Shown in pieces: positions 14,131-19,098 of a stretch of 19,098 nt of DNA. The notes beneath the pieces were generated by a model. The model had not been told where the DNA came from and searched no databases. It saw nothing but the letters and a program-made list of their open reading frames with translations. Source of the DNA: Falsiroseomonas sp035644895 (GTDB taxonomy: Bacteria; Pseudomonadota; Alphaproteobacteria; Acetobacterales; Acetobacteraceae). Location: positions 1 through 19,098 of the forward strand of contig DASQNQ010000350.1 in NCBI GenBank assembly GCA_035644895.1. Reading direction: 5' to 3'. Both the position numbers and the translations under genes were made by a program. Positions within the stretch are counted from its first letter, which is position 1. Every line of letters begins with the position of its first letter.

Positions 14131-14838
14131 ATGGCCGAGTACCCGTTCACGCGCGAGGATCTCGATGCGCTGCGGCAGTGGGACACGCCCACCATCTGCA
14201 ACGCGCTCGAGATGGTGGTGCCGCAGCGGCGGGGCCATGGCTTCACGATCCGGCCCTTCACCGCCGCGAACCCCTCCCTGCCGCCGATGATCGGCCTGGC
14301 GCGGACCGGCACGATCCGCGCCGCTGCCCCCTCCGGCCGGCCGAAGGAGCGCGACCGGGAGGTCCGGCTCGGCTGGTACGAGCACGTGGAGCGCGCGGCC
14401 TTCCCCACCATCGTCGTGCTCCAGGACCTCGACGACACGCCGGGCACCGGCGCGTTCTGGGGCGAGGTCCACAGCGCCGTGCACAAGGCGCTCGGCGCTG
14501 AAGGCTGCGTCACCAACGGCTCGATCCGCGACCTCGACATGATCGCGTCCGGCTTCCAGCTTCTCGCCGGTGCGGTGAACCCGTCCCACGCGCATGTCCA
14601 CCTCGTCGCCTATGGGCAGGAGGTCGCGGTCCACGGCATGCACGTCGCGCATGACGACGTGATCCATGCCGACCGCCACGGCGCCGTCGTCATCCCGCAT
14701 GATGCGGTGCGGAAGATCCCGGCCGCGATCGAGCTCGGCGCGCGACGGGAGCGCGTGGTGCTCGACCTCTGCCGCAGCCCCGACTTCAGCGCCGCCCGGC
14801 TGCGCGAGGCCTTCGAGCGGATGGACGACATCCATTGA
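14131..14838 (+). CDS. RraA-like protein, HMG/CHA-aldolase family
   Basis: Cytoplasmic protein of 235 residues related to RraA and the class II aldolases for 4-hydroxy-4-methyl-2-oxoglutarate and 4-carboxy-4-hydroxy-2-oxoadipate. N-terminal TPTICNALEM matches the family's usual opening. The core is FWGEVHSAVHKALGAEGCVTNGSIRD, where Arg133-Asp134 aligns to the pyruvate/metal-binding Arg-Asp pair. The domain ends with DDVIHADRHGAVVIP, another strong family motif. At 235 residues it is longer than E. coli RraA (the RNase E inhibitor, about 160) and closer to the aldolases. The likely activity is pyruvate-forming retro-aldol cleavage or oxaloacetate decarboxylation; substrate unknown. The ATG at 14131 has a strong AGGAGG. 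Its stop overlaps the TTG of the next gene. Confidence 0.85.
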   Translation: MAEYPFTREDLDALRQWDTPTICNALEMVVPQRRGHGFTIRPFTAANPSLPPMIGLARTGTIRAAAPSGRPKERDREVRLGWYEHVERAAFPTIVVLQDLDDTPGTGAFWGEVHSAVHKALGAEGCVTNGSIRDLDMIASGFQLLAGAVNPSHAHVHLVAYGQEVAVHGMHVAHDDVIHADRHGAVVIPHDAVRKIPAAIELGARRERVVLDLCRSPDFSAARLREAFERMDDIH

Positions 14839-15218
14839 GGCACGCGGTGCTGGCCGCCTCCTTGTTGCTTGCGCCGGCGGCCCATGGTCAGGGCTGGGAA
14901 GCGGGGCTGCCGGCCATCGCCCCCGCGCTCCGTGCCTGCCTCGACGGCCGGCCCGGCGCCATGGTGGTGGACGTGCGGGAGGCGGGGCAGGGCCGGCTTG
15001 ATGCGCGCCTCCTTCTGCCCGGCGGAGGGCAGGAGGCTTGCGCGGTCTCGGCGGATGGAATGCGCGTGGAGTCGCGCCGGCCTGTCGACCCGGCGGCGGC
15101 GCGTTCCGGAGGCATGCTCCGCGCCTTCATGTCGGAGCGCCGTTGCGCGGATGCACGCCGTGTCGAGGACGCGGCGGGGCGCGAGCTGGGGTGGCTCGCC
15201 TATCCGGGCTGTGGGTAG
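14835..15218 (+). CDS. Small predicted secreted protein with four cysteines
   Basis: Not recognised. A 127-residue protein whose N-terminus (RHAVLAASLLLAPAAHGQ) looks like a Sec signal peptide cleaved after AHG, leaving about 109 residues in the periplasm. The mature part has four Cys, in LRACLD, QEACAV, RRCAD and YPGCG, which could form two disulfides. It has no transmembrane segment and no lipobox. The start is TTG at 14835, overlapping the RraA-like stop as TTGA; a GTG at 14847 would shorten the signal peptide. Codon and base use look like the neighbours. The TTGA overlap suggests co-translation with the RraA-like gene, though a periplasmic protein does not obviously share that function. 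The reading frame is probably real given the signal peptide and GC-consistent codons. Confidence 0.65.
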   Translation: MRHAVLAASLLLAPAAHGQGWEAGLPAIAPALRACLDGRPGAMVVDVREAGQGRLDARLLLPGGGQEACAVSADGMRVESRRPVDPAAARSGGMLRAFMSERRCADARRVEDAAGRELGWLAYPGCG

Positions 15219-15251
15219 GCAGGGCGGCCCAGGGGCATGTTCGCAGCGGGG

Positions 15252-15256
15252 AAGGA
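15252..15256 (+). promoter_or_regulatory. Ribosome binding site deciding the thioesterase start
   Basis: AAGGA is 7 bases upstream of the ATG at 15264. The in-frame ATG at 15237 has no comparable site and would add nine residues before the conserved region, so 15264 is preferred. Confidence 0.5.
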
Positions 15257-15263
15257 AACGAGC

Positions 15264-15713
15264 ATGCTGGATCCGGCGGGGAACGAGCTGACACGTGTCA
15301 GGCCGGAGTGGATCGATCACTACGGCCACATGAACCTCGCCTACTACCTGGTGGTGTTCGACATGGCCACCGACGCGCTGTGGCCGACCCTCTCGCTGGG
15401 TGAGCCGTTCCGGGCTCGCGGCCTCGGCACCTTCGCCGTGGAGTCATGGCAGGCCTATGTGCGTGAGGTACGGGAGGGTGACCCGCTCGCCTGCGACAGC
15501 GCCGTGCTGGCCTTCGACACGCGACGGATGCTGCTCCGCCACCGCATGCGCCACGCGGCCGAGGGCTGGCGCGTTGCGGAGAACGAGGTGCTGTTCCTCT
15601 GCGTGGACCTGGAGCGCCGGAGGGTGACGAACTGGCCGGAGGACGTGCTGGCCGCCTTCGCCGCCGCCCGCGTCGAGGAGCCGCCGCGGCGCCTCTCCCT
15701 CCGGCCCGGCTGA
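15264..15713 (+). CDS. Hotdog-fold acyl-CoA thioesterase (4HBT-like)
   Basis: Cytoplasmic thioesterase of 149 residues. The N-terminal block RVRPEWIDHYGHMNLAYYL is the 4HBT-type active-site helix, with the catalytic Asp18 followed by GHMN. It resembles the thioesterase found with or fused to L-carnitine dehydrogenase, which acts on betainyl-CoA, but that link is from memory. AVESWQAYVREVREGDPL and the later strand-rich part complete a single hotdog domain. It would hydrolyse a short acyl-CoA or aryl-CoA to the free acid and CoA. No carnitine genes are adjacent. It follows the secreted protein after 45 bases and precedes the hydroxyacid dehydrogenase by 66 bases. Confidence 0.82.
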   Translation: MLDPAGNELTRVRPEWIDHYGHMNLAYYLVVFDMATDALWPTLSLGEPFRARGLGTFAVESWQAYVREVREGDPLACDSAVLAFDTRRMLLRHRMRHAAEGWRVAENEVLFLCVDLERRRVTNWPEDVLAAFAAARVEEPPRRLSLRPG

Positions 15714-15767
15714 TCCCCTGGACGCGGCGTGCCCGCTTCGCCACCCTCCGCGCGCAGCAACCACACC

Positions 15768-15772
15768 GGAGG
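15768..15772 (+). promoter_or_regulatory. Ribosome binding site deciding the hydroxyacid dehydrogenase start
   Basis: GGAGG lies 7 bases before the GTG at 15780. The frame is open from 15729, but those extra residues (rich in Pro, Ser and Arg) do not belong to the family, so the GTG is the better start. Confidence 0.55.
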
Positions 15773-15779
15773 TCCCTGG

Positions 15780-16727
15780 GTGAGCAAGCCCGTCCTGCTC
15801 GTGAAGTCCGGCGGCGAGGCCGCGATGCCCGAATGGCAGGCGCACTTCGCGGAGTTCGCTCCCGGCCTCGACGTGCGTTGGTGGAACGACCCGGCCGTCG
15901 TGCCGGAGGCCGTGCGCTACGTCCTCGTCTGGGATCCGGAGCCGGGCCGCCTCAAGGGCTATCCGGCGCTGCGCGTCATCTTCGGCACCGGCGCGGGCGT
16001 GGACTTCATCACCGCCGACCCGGATCTGCCGCGGCACCTGCCGCTGGTCCGCATGGCGACGCCGGGTGCGACGCAGCGGATGGGCGAGTTCGTCTGCTGG
16101 TCCGTGCTGTCGCTGCTCAAGGGCGCGCGGCGCATCGCGGCCAACCAGGCCGCGCGGCGCTGGGACTACTTCGAGCCGGAGCTGACCGCGCCGGAATGCC
16201 CGGTCGGCATCATGGGGTTGGGCAACATGGGCTCGCGCGCGGCCGAGATGCTGGCGGGGCTCGGCTTCCCCGTGCTCGGCTGGTCACGGACGGCGAAGAA
16301 CCTGCCCGGCATACGCTGCTTCGCGGGGCAGGGGGCGCGGGACGCGTTCCTGGCCGAGGCACGCATCCTGGTCTGCCTGCTGCCCGCGACGCCCGAGACG
16401 CAGGGCATCATCTCCGCGCCGCTGCTCGCGCGCCTGCCGCGCGGGGCGGGGCTGGTGAATGTCGGGCGCGGCAGCCATCAACGCCTGCCGGACATCCTGG
16501 CGGCACTCGACTCCGGCCAGCTCTCGGGTGCCGTGCTGGACGTGTTCGAGCAGGAGCCGCTGCCGCCCGAAAGCCCGGCCTGGGATCATCCGCGCCTCCT
16601 CGTCACGCCGCACCTGGCCAGCCTGCCGACACGGCGCGAGAGGGCGGCCTACGTGGCCGAGAGCATCGCCCGCTTCGAACGCGGGGAGGCGCTGCCGAAC
16701 CTGTACGACGCGGCGCGGGGCTACTAG
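15780..16727 (+). CDS. ghrA: D-2-hydroxyacid dehydrogenase, glyoxylate/hydroxypyruvate reductase A-like
   Basis: Cytoplasmic NAD(P)H-dependent 2-hydroxyacid dehydrogenase, 315 residues, close to the 312 of E. coli GhrA. The Rossmann motif GLGNMG is at 146-151. The catalytic triad is present: Arg230 in VGRGSH, Glu259 in FEQEPLPPESP and His278 in TPHLAS. The tail ending DAARGY also matches GhrA. WSRTAKNLPGI after the Rossmann loop, with Arg and Lys, suggests an NADPH preference, as in GhrA. It would reduce glyoxylate, hydroxypyruvate or a related 2-oxo acid. Next to an RraA-like aldolase and a thioesterase it could act on a 2-oxo acid product, but that is inference. The gene name denotes the family, not a proven substrate. 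Confidence 0.87.
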   Translation: MSKPVLLVKSGGEAAMPEWQAHFAEFAPGLDVRWWNDPAVVPEAVRYVLVWDPEPGRLKGYPALRVIFGTGAGVDFITADPDLPRHLPLVRMATPGATQRMGEFVCWSVLSLLKGARRIAANQAARRWDYFEPELTAPECPVGIMGLGNMGSRAAEMLAGLGFPVLGWSRTAKNLPGIRCFAGQGARDAFLAEARILVCLLPATPETQGIISAPLLARLPRGAGLVNVGRGSHQRLPDILAALDSGQLSGAVLDVFEQEPLPPESPAWDHPRLLVTPHLASLPTRRERAAYVAESIARFERGEALPNLYDAARGY

Positions 16728-16739
16728 GGCTGCCCACAG

Positions 16740-16793
16740 GCCGGGCACCACCTGCCGCGTGGCGGGGCAGGGCGCGGCTGCGCGCCGCCCGGC
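16740..16793 (+). terminator. Folded GC-rich intergenic region, possible terminator
   Basis: Starting 12 bases after the dehydrogenase stop, GCCGGGC (16740-16746) pairs with GCCCGGC (16787-16793). Inside are two further hairpins: CCTGCC (16751-16756) with GGCAGG (16766-16771), and GGCGCG (16771-16776) with CGCGCC (16781-16786) around GCTG. The two inner stems share base 16771, so one loses a pair. Together they could form a three-way junction. No T-run follows. It is a plausible end point for the region 3 genes, found by eye and not by folding software. The rest of this 141-base spacer holds the possible -35 box at 16810 and nothing else I can support. Confidence 0.3.
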
Positions 16794-16809
16794 ATGCCCT
16801 GGGGTGCGC

Positions 16810-16838
16810 TTGACGCCGGCCCTGGCATTGCTGACGAT
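16810..16838 (+). promoter_or_regulatory. Possible promoter for the amidohydrolase gene
   Basis: TTGACG (16810-16815) is a five-of-six -35 match. Seventeen bases later GACGAT (16833-16838) is a weak -10 candidate, matching three of six. It lies about 30 bases upstream of the TTG start and after the folded region. The position is right for a new transcription unit; the -10 quality is poor. Confidence 0.3.
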
Positions 16839-16868
16839 CCCCGCAACGCATGAAGGGCCGGGAACGAC

Positions 16869-18512
16869 TTGGGCAACGGTGTCATTCTCCATGGCGGACG
16901 GGTCTTCCGGGGCCTCTCTGCGGGCTTTGCGGAGGCGGTGGCGCTGCGCGGCGGCCGGGTGGCCGCGGTCGGCACCCTGGATGAGGTCGCCGCGGCCGCC
17001 CCGGATGCGCGGCGCGTCCACCTCTCGGGCCGCGTGGCGATCCCCGCCTTCAATGAGTCCCACATGCACCTCCTGCCCTACGGGCTCGCGCTCACGCAGG
17101 TGAACCTCCGCCCGGAGGAGGTGCGGACGCTCGATGGCACGCTGTCGCGCCTGCGGGCCGCGGCGCAGGGGCTGCCGAAGGGCGCCTGGGTTCTCGGTCG
17201 GGGCTACGACCATGGGGAACTCGATGTCGGCCGTCACCCGACGGCGGAGGAGCTGGACGCGGCGGCACCGGACAACCCCGTCTTCATCGTGCGGACCTGC
17301 GGCCACATGGGTGTCGCGAACAGCGCCGCGATGCGCCTGGCCGGCGTGGGCCACAACACGCCCGACCCGGAGGGAGGCGTCATCGAGCGCCGCGGCGGGC
17401 GGCTGACCGGCCTGTTCCAAGAACGCGCCATGCGCCTCGTGCGCGACGTCATCCCGGCGCCGGACGAGGCCACGCTCGTGGACGCGATCGAGCGTGCGGG
17501 GAGGCACCTCGCCTCCCTCGGCTTCGCCTCTGCCACGGACATGAATGTCGGCATGGTGGCCGGGATGGCGGAGGTTGCTGCCTATCACGCCGCCCATGCG
17601 CAAGGGCGCCTGGTGCAGCGCATGTGGAACGTGCTGGCCGGCAACCCGGAGGGCATTGCCCAGGCCTGCCGTGAGGCCGGCATGCGGCCGGGCGAGGGCG
17701 ACGACATGCTGCGCTGGGGCGCGGTGAAGGTCTTCGCGGATGGCTCGGCGGGCGGGCTGACGGCGGCCTTCTTCGACCCCTACCTGGAGAGCGCCGGTGG
17801 CGGGACCGGCGTCTTCACCTTCCCCGACGAGAAGATCCACGCCCTGCTACGCGAGTACCATGAGCAGGGCTGGCAGCTCGACATCCACGCCATCGGCGAC
17901 GCGGCGATCGAGCAGGTGCTCTCCGGCATGGAGGCCGCGGACAGCGCCGCGCACCCCTTCGCCGGCCGGCGCCACCGCATCGAGCATTGCGGCTTCGTGA
18001 CGCCCGGCCAGCGCCGGCGGATGCTGGCCCGCGGCATAATGCCGGTGCCGCAGCCCGTGTTCATGTATGAGTTCGGCGACCTCTACATCCGCAACCTCGG
18101 CGAGTCGCGCAGCCTGCACGCCTACCCGATGCGGACCTGGCTGGAGGAGGGGCACCACCCCGCCGCCTCCTCGGATTGCCCCGTCTCGACCGTGGATCCG
18201 TTCGTGAACCTCTACACCATGCTGACGCGCCGCACGAACCGCGGCACGGTGATGGGTCCGGAGGAGGCGCTGACGGCGGAGGAGGCGGTCCACTGCCAGA
18301 CCTGGTGCGGCGCCTACACCCAGTTCGCCGAGGGCCGCCGCGGGACGATCGAACCCGGCTTGGACGCCGACATCGCCGTCCTGTCGCGCGACATCTTCGC
18401 CTGCACGCCCGAGGACGTGCTGCGGGACACCCGTTGCGACCTGACGCTGCGCGGGGGAGAGGCCATCTTCGACCGTCACGGCGAGTGGGCCGCCCTGGAC
18501 GCGGCGGCCTGA
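16869..18512 (+). CDS. Amidohydrolase family 3 protein (YtcJ/NfdA-like metal-dependent hydrolase)
   Basis: Predicted cytoplasmic metal-dependent hydrolase, 547 residues, normal length for Amidohydro_3. No signal peptide is seen. The first metal motif is His65-Met-His67 in FNESHMHL. GAVKVFADGSAGGLTAAF includes Lys287 and Asp291, the family's characteristic block. DIHAIGD supplies His340, HRIEHCGF His373 and ASSDCPV Asp436, all expected ligands or catalytic residues. The C-terminal part (GRRGTIEPGLDADIAVLSRDIF) is the small beta domain of amidohydrolases. Known members remove N-formyl or N-acyl groups or cleave imides; substrate not predictable. The start is TTG at 16869 with GGGA about 5 bases upstream; no other in-frame start gives the N-terminal beta-strands. 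It is followed within 1 base by a Dpp-type permease, suggesting import then hydrolysis of an amide or peptide-like compound. Confidence 0.9.
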   Translation: MGNGVILHGGRVFRGLSAGFAEAVALRGGRVAAVGTLDEVAAAAPDARRVHLSGRVAIPAFNESHMHLLPYGLALTQVNLRPEEVRTLDGTLSRLRAAAQGLPKGAWVLGRGYDHGELDVGRHPTAEELDAAAPDNPVFIVRTCGHMGVANSAAMRLAGVGHNTPDPEGGVIERRGGRLTGLFQERAMRLVRDVIPAPDEATLVDAIERAGRHLASLGFASATDMNVGMVAGMAEVAAYHAAHAQGRLVQRMWNVLAGNPEGIAQACREAGMRPGEGDDMLRWGAVKVFADGSAGGLTAAFFDPYLESAGGGTGVFTFPDEKIHALLREYHEQGWQLDIHAIGDAAIEQVLSGMEAADSAAHPFAGRRHRIEHCGFVTPGQRRRMLARGIMPVPQPVFMYEFGDLYIRNLGESRSLHAYPMRTWLEEGHHPAASSDCPVSTVDPFVNLYTMLTRRTNRGTVMGPEEALTAEEAVHCQTWCGAYTQFAEGRRGTIEPGLDADIAVLSRDIFACTPEDVLRDTRCDLTLRGGEAIFDRHGEWAALDAAA

Positions 18513-18513
18513 C

Positions 18514-19098
18514 ATGCTGCGCCACGCCATCCAGCGTCTGCTGCTCGCAGTGCCGGTCCTGTTCGGCGTGCTGCTCGTGGGCTTCCTGCTCATGCAGGTC
18601 GTGCCGACCGACCCTGCCGTGGTCCGCGCCGGACCGACCGCGAGCGCGGAGGTCGTGGAGCAGATCCGGCGCGACCTCGGGCTGGACCAGCCGATCTGGG
18701 TGCAGTTCGGACTTTATCTCTGGCGTCTGCTGCAGGGCGACCTCGGCGTCTCCATCATCAACAACGTCCCTGTGGTTCAGGAACTGGCGAACACGGCAGG
18801 CCCGACGGCCGAGCTGATGTTCGCCTCGCTCGTCTGGTCCATCCCACTTGGGATCCTGCTCGGCACCATCGGCGCCTACTGGCGCGGTTCGCTCCTCGAC
18901 CGGCTGGTCATGGCGGTCAGCGTGGCGGGCGTGTCCATCCCGGTGTTCTTCCTCGGTCTCGTCCTGATCTGGTTTGTGGGCTTCCAGTGGCAGCTGCTGC
19001 CCTTCACGGGCCGTGAGGGACCGCTTTGGACGTGGCAGGGCCTGCGAGCCATCATCCTGCCCGCCATCACGCTGGGCGGCGTCTTCGTCGGCCCCGTC
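18514..19098 (+). CDS. ABC transporter permease, DppB/GsiC type (3' end outside window)
   Basis: The first 195 codons of an inner-membrane permease of the peptide/nickel/opine importer family; the frame is open to the last base. The N-terminus (LRHAIQRLLLAVPVLFGVLLVGFLLMQVVPTDPA) has the first helix and the conserved V-P-x-D-P block. It continues with EQIRRDLGLDQPIWVQFGLYLWRLLQGDLGVS, a near-consensus DppB segment. GPTAELMFASLVWSIPLGILLG begins the transmembrane core, and VAGVSIPVFFLGLVLIWFVG is the next helical pair. The ATG is at 18514, one base after the amidohydrolase stop. A DppC partner, ATPases and a binding protein would be expected downstream. The substrate may be a peptide, an opine or another small solute and cannot be read from the permease. 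Confidence 0.92.
   Translation, partial: MLRHAIQRLLLAVPVLFGVLLVGFLLMQVVPTDPAVVRAGPTASAEVVEQIRRDLGLDQPIWVQFGLYLWRLLQGDLGVSIINNVPVVQELANTAGPTAELMFASLVWSIPLGILLGTIGAYWRGSLLDRLVMAVSVAGVSIPVFFLGLVLIWFVGFQWQLLPFTGREGPLWTWQGLRAIILPAITLGGVFVGPV

Noticed and set aside
14131..14838. Regulator of RNase E activity (RraA proper)
   Set aside because: The protein is about 75 residues longer than E. coli RraA and fits the aldolase branch better; the RNase E role is limited to certain members.
1..19098. CRISPR arrays, tRNA or rRNA genes, insertion sequences, integrases, phage or toxin-antitoxin genes
   Set aside because: I looked for spaced direct repeats, tRNA-like cloverleaf ends, transposase motifs and terminal inverted repeats and saw none. 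Base composition looks even along the window.

Overview
The window is GC-rich DNA (roughly 70% by eye, not computed), densely packed, with every gene on the + strand and frequent GTG and TTG starts. This fits a GC-rich proteobacterium. The mix of LivKHMGF-type and Dpp-type transporters, HyuA/HyuB, MmgE/PrpD, a Mo-hydroxylase and a fasciclin lipoprotein resembles Acetobacteraceae (Roseomonas-like Alphaproteobacteria), but that placement is inference. No rRNA, tRNA, insertion sequence, CRISPR array or phage gene is visible, and no stretch over 300 bases lacks a gene.

Region 1 (1-4006) is a branched-chain-amino-acid-type (HAAT family) ABC importer: the 3' part of a periplasmic binding protein, two permeases (LivH, LivM) and two ATPases (LivG, LivF). 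Region 2 (4021-13419) follows after 14 bases and is probably the same transcription unit. It encodes an MmgE/PrpD protein, HyuB, HyuA, an isochorismatase-fold hydrolase, a fumarate-reductase-like flavoprotein and a molybdenum hydroxylase large subunit. Most junctions in regions 1 and 2 overlap by 4-8 bases, so translation is probably coupled. The simplest reading is an uptake-plus-catabolism operon in which the importer brings in a small carboxylated or cyclic amide-like compound, which is then hydroxylated or dehydrogenated, opened by the ATP-dependent HyuAB enzyme and processed further. The isochorismatase-fold protein has Gly where amidases of that fold carry the catalytic Cys, so the usual hydantoin/N-carbamoyl route cannot simply be assumed. 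A hairpin just after the Mo-hydroxylase stop may end the operon.

Region 3 (13515-16727) holds a fasciclin-domain lipoprotein, an RraA-like aldolase-family protein whose Shine-Dalgarno lies in a perfect 9-bp inverted repeat, a small secreted four-cysteine protein, a hotdog thioesterase and a GhrA-like 2-hydroxyacid dehydrogenase. Several of these would suit lower metabolism of oxo- and hydroxy-acids or acyl-CoAs.

Region 4 (16728-19098) starts with a 141-base spacer that can fold extensively and contains a possible -35 box. It continues with a YtcJ/NfdA-type amidohydrolase and the first 195 codons of a DppB-type peptide/solute permease, which runs off the window end. This is probably the start of a second uptake-plus-hydrolysis operon.
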